Part shown: piece after piece, positions 55,807 to 64,000 of the stretch
Layout of the letters: every line of letters begins with the position of its first letter
How positions within the stretch are numbered: the stretch's first letter is position 1
Origin: Henckelia pumila
Lineage: Eukaryota > Streptophyta > Magnoliopsida > Lamiales > Gesneriaceae
Reading direction: 5' to 3'
DNA: 64,000 nucleotides
NCBI RefSeq assembly: GCF_033568475.1
Contig: NC_133123.1
Span: 103,665,228 to 103,729,227 of the forward strand
Position numbers and translations under genes: made by a program
The notes under the pieces: model-generated
Database searches by the model: none
Seen by the model: only the letters and a program-made list of their open reading frames with translations
Told to the model about the DNA's origin: nothing

Positions 55807-58389
55807 ATGAACAAGCTAGTGGGAGAGGGCATGTTTGATATGTCTGATATTAACTCTCTACCTACTTGTGAATCCTGCCTAAAAGGAAAAATGACTAAAT
55901 CTCCTTTTAAGGGGAAACCTGAGCGTAGTCAAAATCTGTTGGATTTGATCCATACAGATGTTTGTGGTCCATTTAGAGTTGGTACTCAATATGGCCACAC
56001 CTACTTCATTACCTTTACTGATGATTATTCTAGGTATGGGTATTTATATTTAATGAAATATAAGTCTGAAGCATTTGAAAAGTTCAAAGAATTCAAGGCT
56101 GAAATAGAAAACAAGCTAGGTAAAAGTATTAAATCACTTCGATCGGATCGAGGTGGAGAATACTTGAGTACCGAGTTTTTGGACTATCTGAAAGAGAATG
56201 GGATTCTCTCTCAGTGGACTCCTTCTATGACACCACATCTGAATGGTGTATCGGAGCATCGTAATCGAACTTTGTTGGACATGGTTCGATCCATGATGAG
56301 CTTCACTGAGCTTTCACCTTCGTTTTGGGGCTATGCGCTTGAAACGGCGGTATTGTTGTTGAACAACGTCCAAACTAAAGCAGTGGACAAAACACCATAC
56401 GAGTTATGGAATGGCAAAGCTCCTAAGTATTCGTACTTGAGGATTTGGGGATGTCCTGCTTACGTGAAGCAGACAGTGGGAGATAAGTTGGATAGTCGAT
56501 CCACCTTATGTTATTTTGTAGGGTATCCGAAGAATTCAATCGGATATTATTTCTATTATCCTGCTGAAACAAAGGTGTTTGTTTCAAGGAATGCCACCTT
56601 TTTGGAGAAGGAGTTCTTATTGGATAAGAAAGGAGAGATGATGGAACTCGAAGAAATTCGAGAAGAACCCGAAATACAAAATAACGATCCTACACCTCAG
56701 GAACCATTGATAGACACGCCTGTACCTAGAAGATCCGAGAGAACTTCTAGACCTCCTATTCGATATGGTCTTCTTCTTGAAGGGGATCAAGATGAACCCG
56801 ATGTTGGATGTGATCCAAGAAACTTCAAGGAAGCAATTTCTGATGCGGATTCAAATTTATGGCTTGAAGCTATGCAGTCGGAAATAGATTCGATGCATAC
56901 AAACCAAGTTTGGTCTTTAGTAGATCCTCCCGATGGAATTGTTCCAATAGGGTGTAAATGGATCTACAAGAGAAAGCTTGGGCCTGATGGTAAGGTATTG
57001 ACCTACAAGGCGCGATTGGTGGCGAAAGGTTATACTCAAAGACAAGGAGTTGACTATGATGAAACCTTTTCACCAGTTGCAATGTTCAAGTCCATAAGAA
57101 TCCTTATTGCCATAGCTGCTTGGTATGACTATGAGATATGGCAAATGGATGTGAAGACTGCTTTTCTTAATGGAGACATTAAGGAAGAAATCTATATGAA
57201 GCAGCCTGAGGGGTACACATCCATGGGAAGCGAGCATAAGGTATGCAAGCTTCAGAGATCAATTTATGGTCTAAAACAAGCATCAAGAAGTTGGAACCAG
57301 AAATTTGATGAAACAATAAATGATTTTGGTTTCATCAAGAACCCGGAGGAACCATGCGTGTACAAGAAAGTAGTTAAGGATGCTGTGACATTCTTAGTAC
57401 TTTATGTTGATGACATCCTACTCATTGGGAATGATGTAGGGATGTTGCAGTCAACAAAGATATGGTTATCAGGTAGATTCTCGATGAAGGATTTGGGTGA
57501 GGCATCCTATATTCTAGGGATACAGATCTATAGAGATAGATCTAAGAGAATGATAGGACTCACTCAGTCAACCTACATCGACACCATATTGAAACGGTTT
57601 TCAATGGATGGGTCCAAGAGAGGACATCTAACCATGTGTCATGGAGTTTCTCTATCCAAGTCTATGTGTCCCAAGACTGATGAAGAGATAGAGAAAATGA
57701 CACATGTACCATATGCGTCAGCCATAGGTAGTATCATGTATGGGATGATATCTACCAGACCGGATGTAGCATTTGCTCTGAGTGTCACGAGCAGATATCA
57801 AGCTAATCCCGGTCAAATGCATTGGAAAGCCGTGAAGGACATTCTTAAGTACTTACGAAGGACTAAGAATATGTTCATGGTATATGGAGGAAGAGAACTA
57901 AAATTAGAAGGCTATACCGACTCTAGCTTCCAAAGTGACGTGGATGACTCGAAGTCAACCTCTGGATTTGTGTTCATGCTCAATGGCGGTGCTGTCTCTT
58001 GGAAAAGTTTCAAGCAGGACACCACAGCGGATTCCACCACTGAGGCAGAATACATTGCAGCATCAGCTGCTGCTAAAGAGACAGTTTGGATGAGGAATTT
58101 CATCCAAGAGTTGGGCGTCATTCCTGAAGTTGTTGGTCCAGTCCCGGTGTACTGTGACAACACGGGTGTCGTTGCTCAGGCAAAGGAACCAAGGTCTCAT
58201 CAAAGATCCAAACACGTACTGAGGAAATACCACATCATCCGGGAGATTGTGGAAAGAGGAGACATCACTGTCGAAAGAGTGGCCTCTGCAGACAATATCG
58301 CTGATCCACTTACTAAGCCCTTGCCAGGACCATTATTTGACAAACATCGCGAAGCAATGGGTCTACGTAGTATGACTAGTTGGCTATAG
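55807..58389 (+). CDS. E6 integrase-reverse transcriptase-RNase H polyprotein, 860 codons from first ATG
   Basis: This open frame encodes the copia enzymes that copy element RNA and insert the cDNA. The frame is open upstream of the ATG, where WHARLGH supplies the integrase zinc-finger histidines. CESC gives the cysteines at about residues 19-22. Integrase catalytic residues are Asp51, Asp114 and Glu150, with 35 residues between the last two. Reverse transcriptase spans about 355-600 with YVDD at Asp535/Asp536 and VKTAFLNGDIKEEIYMKQPE before it. RNase H has TDSS (Asp705), a TEAEYIAAS block and CDNTG, and ends near the purine tract. All key residues I checked are present. The usual SERRNRTL reads SEHRNRTL. 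Without gag and protease it is at most a partial polyprotein; the true start would lie in the lost gag. Confidence 0.94.
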   Translation: MNKLVGEGMFDMSDINSLPTCESCLKGKMTKSPFKGKPERSQNLLDLIHTDVCGPFRVGTQYGHTYFITFTDDYSRYGYLYLMKYKSEAFEKFKEFKAEIENKLGKSIKSLRSDRGGEYLSTEFLDYLKENGILSQWTPSMTPHLNGVSEHRNRTLLDMVRSMMSFTELSPSFWGYALETAVLLLNNVQTKAVDKTPYELWNGKAPKYSYLRIWGCPAYVKQTVGDKLDSRSTLCYFVGYPKNSIGYYFYYPAETKVFVSRNATFLEKEFLLDKKGEMMELEEIREEPEIQNNDPTPQEPLIDTPVPRRSERTSRPPIRYGLLLEGDQDEPDVGCDPRNFKEAISDADSNLWLEAMQSEIDSMHTNQVWSLVDPPDGIVPIGCKWIYKRKLGPDGKVLTYKARLVAKGYTQRQGVDYDETFSPVAMFKSIRILIAIAAWYDYEIWQMDVKTAFLNGDIKEEIYMKQPEGYTSMGSEHKVCKLQRSIYGLKQASRSWNQKFDETINDFGFIKNPEEPCVYKKVVKDAVTFLVLYVDDILLIGNDVGMLQSTKIWLSGRFSMKDLGEASYILGIQIYRDRSKRMIGLTQSTYIDTILKRFSMDGSKRGHLTMCHGVSLSKSMCPKTDEEIEKMTHVPYASAIGSIMYGMISTRPDVAFALSVTSRYQANPGQMHWKAVKDILKYLRRTKNMFMVYGGRELKLEGYTDSSFQSDVDDSKSTSGFVFMLNGGAVSWKSFKQDTTADSTTEAEYIAASAAAKETVWMRNFIQELGVIPEVVGPVPVYCDNTGVVAQAKEPRSHQRSKHVLRKYHIIREIVERGDITVERVASADNIADPLTKPLPGPLFDKHREAMGLRSMTSWL

Positions 58390-58392
58390 GGC

Positions 58393-58402
58393 AAGTGGGA
58401 GA
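58393..58402 (+). other. E6 polypurine tract
   Basis: AAGTGGGAGA ends next to the 3' LTR start at 58404. Confidence 0.88.
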
Positions 58403-58403
58403 T

Positions 58404-60249
58404 TGAAAGAGTGGGTGCCCGGTGAGCCAACTTGTGGCTAAGGGCTTTGATGACTCTTTGTATAAACAATCTTTTGTTTAATATTATTTACACTTTTATT
58501 AATGGCAATGACTTTATCTTTCTTCATATTGTTATATTGTGATATACTATTGTTGTTTTGATCAAGACCTTGAATATACTATAGTGTATATAAGATGTGG
58601 TAGAACATGGGGATGTCTATCATGAAACACATCTTATAGTCACTGTATATTCTAAACTGTTCCTAGTCGATTGAGCCGTCCGATAAAAAGGATAAGGATC
58701 GCTCGAGTTTGAGACTAGCATTTGCGATGCAGAGTACCACGTTTCATTGGTAAGGAACATAGAGATGTTCGAAGCATGCAAATGGATATTCATACGATGA
58801 ATGATCGAACTACCCTATCCGGACTTTCCAAGTGGTTATCACTAATCGAGTGGATAAAGTCCGCGGTTTTGGTTGTACACCATTAGTCCTTACTACTTGA
58901 AACATCATTGAGACTCTATATGCTAGTACTGTGCTTTGACTCGTTTACCGACTCTATTGGGGTCATCAGGTGTCGGGATTGGGTACAGTTACAACACATA
59001 TAGGAGTCGATGCTTTGTTGTCAAGGATTCACCACATACTTGCGAGTGTGGATATCCTATGCGATCTGAGGAGATATTAGTGTGACGAATCTCTGGCCAG
59101 AGTACATGATGTGATTTAAGAAATGGTTTTTTAGTAGCACATGCGATGTCACTATTTGATCTTCAAGATGTATTGCATAGTTATCGAATCTCGAACGACT
59201 CTCGATATACCAATGGTTGTTGATTCGATCGGGATATTTGGATGAAGGGACCGTACTGTACGCTAACCAAAATCTATTGGTTCTTGTAGGCACTATCAGT
59301 GATACCTAGGGAATCATGGGGCGATGTTGCTAGGCGCTCTTACCATGATTCGATGGGCAAGTCGGAAATTGTTGTTCCGAGTCACAAGGAGTTGTGAGCC
59401 CACGGCTAGCTGTATCCCTGAACCATTGAGGGTCACACAGAGTAATGGATTTTTAATCCCCGTTGAGATAGTTAAATTTAAAGAGTTAAATTTAATGAAC
59501 AAAGAAGTTGGACTTCTTAATTATGAGTAGAGGAGTAAGATTTCCTAAAATGACATAGGGATGGCCATTTTTGGAAATCACTGAATTCCGATTCAGAAAA
59601 ATTTATCTTGACTTTAAAAGGTGCAGAAATGGTTTCTGTGCACATTGGTGAAATCGGTTTATCAATCGGAGTCACGATGAATTTTATATTAATTTCTGAA
59701 CATGCGGGCTTTGCTTGTCGGGCTTGAATTTATGACTAATGGGCCCTAAGCTGTTAGTGTCCTACATTATAAATAAGTTATTGCAGTACAGAAATTACAG
59801 ACAACAGGGTCACAATTTTCGAAAACCTAACTGATTTTCTCTCTAAGTGGCCGCCCCCTCCCTCTCTCTGCTCGAAAAACCCAGCCTGTGAATTTTGAAT
59901 TTGCAGTCTGGTTTAACGGATCAAATTCGTTAATTCTCTTCGTAGAAACTTCTGATAGATTTTCTAGTGCAATCTATCAGAGGGATTAAATATCCGTTCG
60001 TGGACCTGATTGAAGAACTGTTCGTCCATCAGTTCCAGGGATATACAACAAGAGCAGAGCAATCTGTTGGTGTCCATAAATCTCGATTCGAGATTGAGGT
60101 AAAAATTTATAATCGTTATTTAATTTTTACACACACATAATTTAATCGTAAGGTTGATACCCATTATGGAATTGTTCCATATAAAATTTTTAAACTTCCG
60201 CTGCACCGGGTATCAATCCTAATTGATCTGATCGCCGCGTTCTCCAACA
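58404..60249 (+). repeat. E6 3' LTR
   Basis: It is the partner of 51236-53080 and is followed by CCCCC (60250-60254). Confidence 0.95.
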
Positions 60250-60959
60250 CCCCCTCCCATTGAGCTCGATTTCAGCTCCCTTATCGCCCTCCACAGCTCG
60301 GCCGCAGCTCACTTGGATTTTACTCCCTTCGATTTTTTTTATTATTCCAAGCAAGGCAAGAATATGGTTCCCTCTTTGCACTTTGTAGATTAGACATTGT
60401 GTGGCTTACCTTTATTTTAAAATTTTTTGAAGTTTATATGCGTATACATGTTGGTGACCTGATCGATTTCCCTTTCCCCTTCTAGCCGAGATTTTTATGC
60501 TTTTGCAAACTTGTGTTATTCGATGTATTATGGTGAATGATGGAATTTGAAAATGCAAATTCTTGGATTGCCATGACAAATTCGATGTTTCAGATTTTAC
60601 ATGCCTTAGTTTTTTCTTTAAAAACTTTGACAGTTTACTCTTGGCATGGTTTAGTGTTTGAAGTGCATTAATTATGTTGGTTTGTATGGTGATTGAAGAG
60701 CTACCATGGGTGATATATAGTTCACATGGTAGCTTCAAGGTTGGCTTGTAGTTGTCTTGAAGGTTTGGTTGGAGATGCATTAGAATTTGAGGATTTGGGG
60801 CTCGGTTTGATAGTGTTTGAGGGGCTGCCCTTGAGCTGGGGTTTATGGTGATTTAAGGTGAGTGGTAAGGGCTGGAAATGATGTGACTGTTGGTCATGGT
60901 ACTAGGATTGGAGGCTCAGGAGATTGGGAGAGTTATAGTTAAGTCTTGGATTGAGTTGG

Positions 60960-61480
60960 AACTTGGTAACTTGAGCAAATTTTTGTGAGTATTGGGGGCT
61001 GTCCGGAAACATGTGGTTAAAATAGGGTTAAAAGTGAAATGCCGTGGTGAACATGGGTCTGGAAATTGTCTTAAATGTTGGGTGTAGGTCGGTTCAAGCG
61101 AGAATTAATTCGGTAATGTTTCGATTGAGTTCTATGCATTCGAAAAGAGAGGTGCAGATTTTTTTCTTAAAAACAGGGCTGTCCATAATCGAATTTTTAA
61201 AACAGGATTTATCTCATGTTTTGGTTAAGAGCTCGAGTTTGGGAATAGTTAGGATGTTGGGAATATGTCGGTTCAAGCGGAAATCAATTCGGATAAGTTT
61301 TGGTCGAGTTTTAGATTTTTGATTGATTAGGTGCAGAATTTTGAAGTCAAAGGGGCTTGCTGCCCAGAAGTTGATTTTTTATAAAATGATCGCTTAGGAA
61401 ATAAATTCCATGGATGATTTTTTGGCTTAGTTCTTAGTGTCATGGAGTCGTGGTTTCAAGCGGAATTCTTTTTGATTAGG
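60960..61480. repeat. Degenerate tandem repeat of about 180 bp in E5 LTR
   Basis: GTCGGTTCAAGCG recurs at 61088 and 61267, with GTCGTGGTTTCAAGCG at 61447. A second anchor, GGGCTGTCC, recurs at about 60996 and 61176, with a decayed form at 61352. Confidence 0.8.
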
Positions 61481-61730
61481 AATCGAGCAAGTTACATTTT
61501 TTACGGGCGAACCGCTCCAATTTGCCTTAAGCGCTACATTATGGTTTAGTTTTTCCCATCCTTTGGTTTGTTTCCTAAATCACCATCCCGATCATCCATG
61601 TGTGAGTCATATGCATGATTATTGATTAACATTTACATGTACGTCATATTTACATATGCATACTAAGTATCATATTCAATAAAGGAAAGAAATATTTTTG
61701 AACGAAGAGAGATGGTTGTGACAACATATT

Positions 61731-61846
61731 CATGTGTTTGTGTGGGGCTGAAAGATGTTTTGGCCTCCCTTACCAAATCATTATGGGTTTTCTTACCTTA
61801 GCATGTGTTCGTGTGGGGCCGGAGCTATTCTGGTCTCCCTTACCAA
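61731..61846. repeat. 46-bp duplication with 71-bp spacing in E5 LTR
   Basis: CATGTGTTTGTGTGGGGC...CTCCCTTACCAA occurs at 61731-61776 and again, slightly changed, at 61802-61846. Confidence 0.85.
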
Positions 61847-62609
61847 TATAGGGCAAGATTGGGTTGGGTTTCATCTCGACCTCCTTGCGGCATTGTGCAC
61901 TATAGTCATGATCATGATCGCAATCACAGAATCACAATCAAGGATCTAAGTTCACAGTTACAGTTACAGATTCAGATACAGTTTATGCAGTTTGATTGAT
62001 TATACATGACTTAGCCATGCATATGTTATATTTATGTTCTCTCATTTTAGAAGTGCATTTTATTCAAATTAAGGGCACAAGATATTTTATTATCAAGCTA
62101 TTTTTAAACTGCGTGTGCTTGTATTTACGTAGTACTCGTTATTGGCCCCTCCCTCGCATATTCTTGCTGAGTCTTTTAGACTCACTAAACTTATTGTTTT
62201 CAGGTGAGAAGTATTTCTTAGAGATTGAGGGCAAGACTATCGAGCGGACTGCGATGCAAGCATGGCACATCCCTCCGACCTATGCTATTTTTCCGCAAAA
62301 GTTTATTTTAACATTTCATAGTCTTTTATCCTGTTTCTTGGATTAATGTAAATGTAAAGATTCATTGATTGTCTTGGGGCATGTAAATATCAAAGTGTTA
62401 ATTATTTTAATGGTTGAATTGTCGTATCTTCTTCTCAGGTCTTTGTTCGTTTCTCGGTCTGAAACATTTAGTATTGTTGGTCGTTTTATTTTTGACTGAT
62501 GTCTGTGACAGGTGGGTTGTATTATAAACAGAGAGGTCATGCCGAAATTTTTTTAAAAATCCGTATTTTATTTAGTTTAATTTAAAAGTTGAGTCAGGGT
62601 CGTTTCAGT

Positions 62610-62621
62610 TGGTATCAGAGC
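62610..62621 (+). other. E5 primer binding site (tRNA-iMet type)
   Basis: TGGTATCAGAGC lies two bases after the LTR end at 62607. Confidence 0.9.
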
Positions 62622-64000
62622 ATGGTTCTGGTTTGGGTTGTGCCTACTGTCGGTTGCAAAAAACTTGAGAAGTCTCGCCTCAAAGTCTGTAAGTTTTTAA
62701 AGAATTTCATATGTTGGTCATGCTTGAATTGATACTTTAAATGTTTTGATGTCACCTTCTTTTTAAAATATTTTTAAAACTAGATGTTTAATTTACTTAA
62801 GTGTGTAGTTTAGGGTTTTTTTTTTTGTTTAAAACTTCTTTTATAGTTTAAAGTGTATTATTTGATTGTTTATTATTATAGCATGCGGTCCCAAGTTAAA
62901 TGGAGTTGGTGTACCAATATTCCTTCCAGTTTTGGGCAGTACTTGGTTGTTGTTTGAATTATTAGGTAGTGTTAGTAATTTTGACGAGATTGTAGGAGCT
63001 TGATGAAAATATTAAACTTGCATATTATGAGGTATTATTTGATCTGTCCTGGTGGTAATTTATTCTCTTATGGGTGGAATTTAGTCGGATAAAACTAAGT
63101 GAATAGTTTTCTTAGAAATTCATAGGTGCATGTTTTGTCAGTTAAGTTTATAAACCGATCTCGTGCGAAGACTTGGGATACGAACTTGATTTTATATTAT
63201 TATGGATAGTTTGAGTCCTTCTTTTGTTATTTGGGAAAATATGATTTTTGGAAATAGTGAGTCGGTTACTATGAATCTTTCAATTATGTGAACTACCATT
63301 CCGATCGTTATTTCCTTTTCCCTTCTTTTATTCTCAAATCCGTTGTAACATATACTTTTGAGTATCCAAAATTTATTTGCACTTTCTTTGAGCATTGATG
63401 GATTCATATGACATCAATCAGCGTTGAATTCTGCCACCTTGGAATTAGTTGAACTTCTTAATAAACTCTTGTTCATGTTTATTACTTCTTGAAAATTTTT
63501 CTTCGGATCTAGAGTCGCATGTTGATGTGAGTAAGATTCACCTTGCCTTTCTTTTTGGTAATCTACTTACGTTGTGTGACTGACATCTGATTTTACTTTG
63601 AGATCGTTGTTTTCCCTGATTAATGTCGTGGGTAGACTTTGCTTGACTGAAGTCACACCGATTGCTCTTAATTGTGCTTGGATTGTTTGAGCATGATTTC
63701 ATTACCCATAGGCAAACGATCGCGAGATTTGTGCCTTGTTGGCTCATATTCATTATTCATGGAGCCTCCATTATTATGTATTCACCCCTAGAATTGAATT
63801 ATGAGTGAGTTGTTTTCACTTATCTAGATTTTTATTTTTTAACTCGTTTGTTTGTAATGCTTGCATTATTTTCGTATTAAGCAGCATTACTTGTATGTTT
63901 GTTTCCTTTCAAGATCCATCATGATGAGAATATGGGGGGATCATAATTTCAATTATCATTTTGATTTTTTGTGTGGAGAATTGGCCCGTAACCTCATAGA
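62622..64000 (+). other. E5 internal region, nothing coding recognised
   Basis: About 1.4 kb of AT-rich sequence where gag would start. Only short chance frames are present. Either E5 is non-autonomous, like the E1 interior, or gag is decayed or further right. Confidence 0.5.

Larger units (their letters stand above)
51236..60249 (+). mobile_element. E6: young Ty1/copia element (Angela/Tork-like) with ruined gag
   Basis: LTRs of 1845 and 1846 bp (51236-53080 and 58404-60249) differ at only about 15 positions by eye (about 99%). Both start TGAAAGAG and end CTCCAACA. The 5-bp duplication CCCCC flanks them. A TGGTATCAGAGCC primer site and a purine tract AAGTGGGAGA are in place. Pol order is integrase before reverse transcriptase, diagnostic of copia. 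Integrase to RNase H is open, but gag and protease are deleted or broken, so it would depend on proteins from related elements. LTR length and pol style suggest Angela within the Tork group, not confirmed. Confidence 0.93.
60255..62607 (+). repeat. E5 5' LTR, part 2
   Basis: It resumes after the copia insertion and ends GTTTCA before the primer site. It contains a degenerate tandem repeat of about 180 bp and a 71-bp-spaced duplication, and the TCACTAAAC...CAGGTGAG block near 62190-62210 shared with the E1 LTR. No coding. Confidence 0.75.
50353..64000 (+). mobile_element. E5: Ty3-type element with 3.2-kb LTR, 3' part outside window
   Basis: The LTR starts TGTGTGGTGCC at 50353 inside old Tekay pol and ends GTTTCA at 62607, where a TGGTATCAGAGC primer site follows. 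After removing the copia insertion, the LTR is about 3.24 kb, close to the E1 LTR (3.18 kb), and the two share the end motif and the CTCACTAAA...CAGGTGAG block. The candidate target sequence on the left is GAGCA (50348-50352). Internal sequence to the window end shows no coding. The Ty3 assignment is by LTR similarity only. Confidence 0.72.

Noticed and set aside
1-64000. tRNA-like hits from TGGTATCAGAGC segments
   Set aside because: All sit next to LTR ends as primer sites; no cloverleaf or full tRNA gene was seen.

Overview
This is nuclear DNA from a flowering plant, in a repeat-dense and probably pericentromeric or intergenic setting. Nearly every base belongs to a transposable element, and the elements are nested in one another. 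The evidence is plant-type Ty3 chromovirus (Tekay/Del), Ty3 Tat and Ty1/copia retrotransposons with tRNA-iMet-type primer sites, CACTA-type DNA transposons, and spliced plant gene fragments (class III peroxidase, GH1 beta-glucosidase, ABF-type bZIP). I see no intact host gene, and no rRNA or tRNA gene. The genus cannot be read from the sequence.

Left block (1-24887). A minus-strand Tat-type Ty3 element runs from its LTR edge at 24887 leftwards past the window. Three LTR elements split it. E1 (1-8327) is a decayed chromovirus with LTRs of about 3.2 kb, cut by the window edge. E2 (9655-16934, target duplication ACTTA) is a young Tekay-type chromovirus with one uninterrupted 1471-codon gag-pol. 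E3 (18350-24476, duplication CTATA, minus strand) has Tekay-like LTRs around about 3.4 kb with no recognisable coding.

Middle block (25113-50347). An old plus-strand Tekay-type element survives as LTR pieces (25113-27716 and 31709-31800) and broken pol (33822-34482 and 48301-50347). CACTA element A (27717-31705) sits in its LTR. A minus-strand Tekay element, E4 (34483-48295, duplication CGAGG), splits its reverse transcriptase. E4's own 3' LTR is split by CACTA element B (35570-41912, duplication TAT).

The main discovery is that both CACTA elements carry exon-intron fragments of unrelated host genes. Element A has two exons of the SUMO-conjugating enzyme (UBC9/SCE1) and pieces of an ABF/AREB-type bZIP, a GH1 beta-glucosidase, a short-chain dehydrogenase and an ABCB transporter, all on the plus strand. 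Element B has the first coding exon of a NEK kinase and three consecutive Ran GTPase exons on the plus strand, plus a class III peroxidase piece on the minus strand. A and B share termini, subterminal ACGACAACGG palindromes and a 3' subterminal AT-rich block, but have different cargo.

Right block (50353-64000). E5 is a Ty3-type element with an LTR of about 3.2 kb that begins inside the old Tekay pol. Its LTR is split by a young copia element, E6 (51236-60249, duplication CCCCC). E6 has near-identical 1.85-kb LTRs and an intact integrase-RT-RNase H frame, but gag and protease are ruined. Its leader holds a striking GC-rich inverted-repeat island. E5 continues past the window end with no coding visible.

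All domain, family and exon identities are recognised by eye from conserved motifs. LTR divergences are rough manual counts, and no alignment or search was run.
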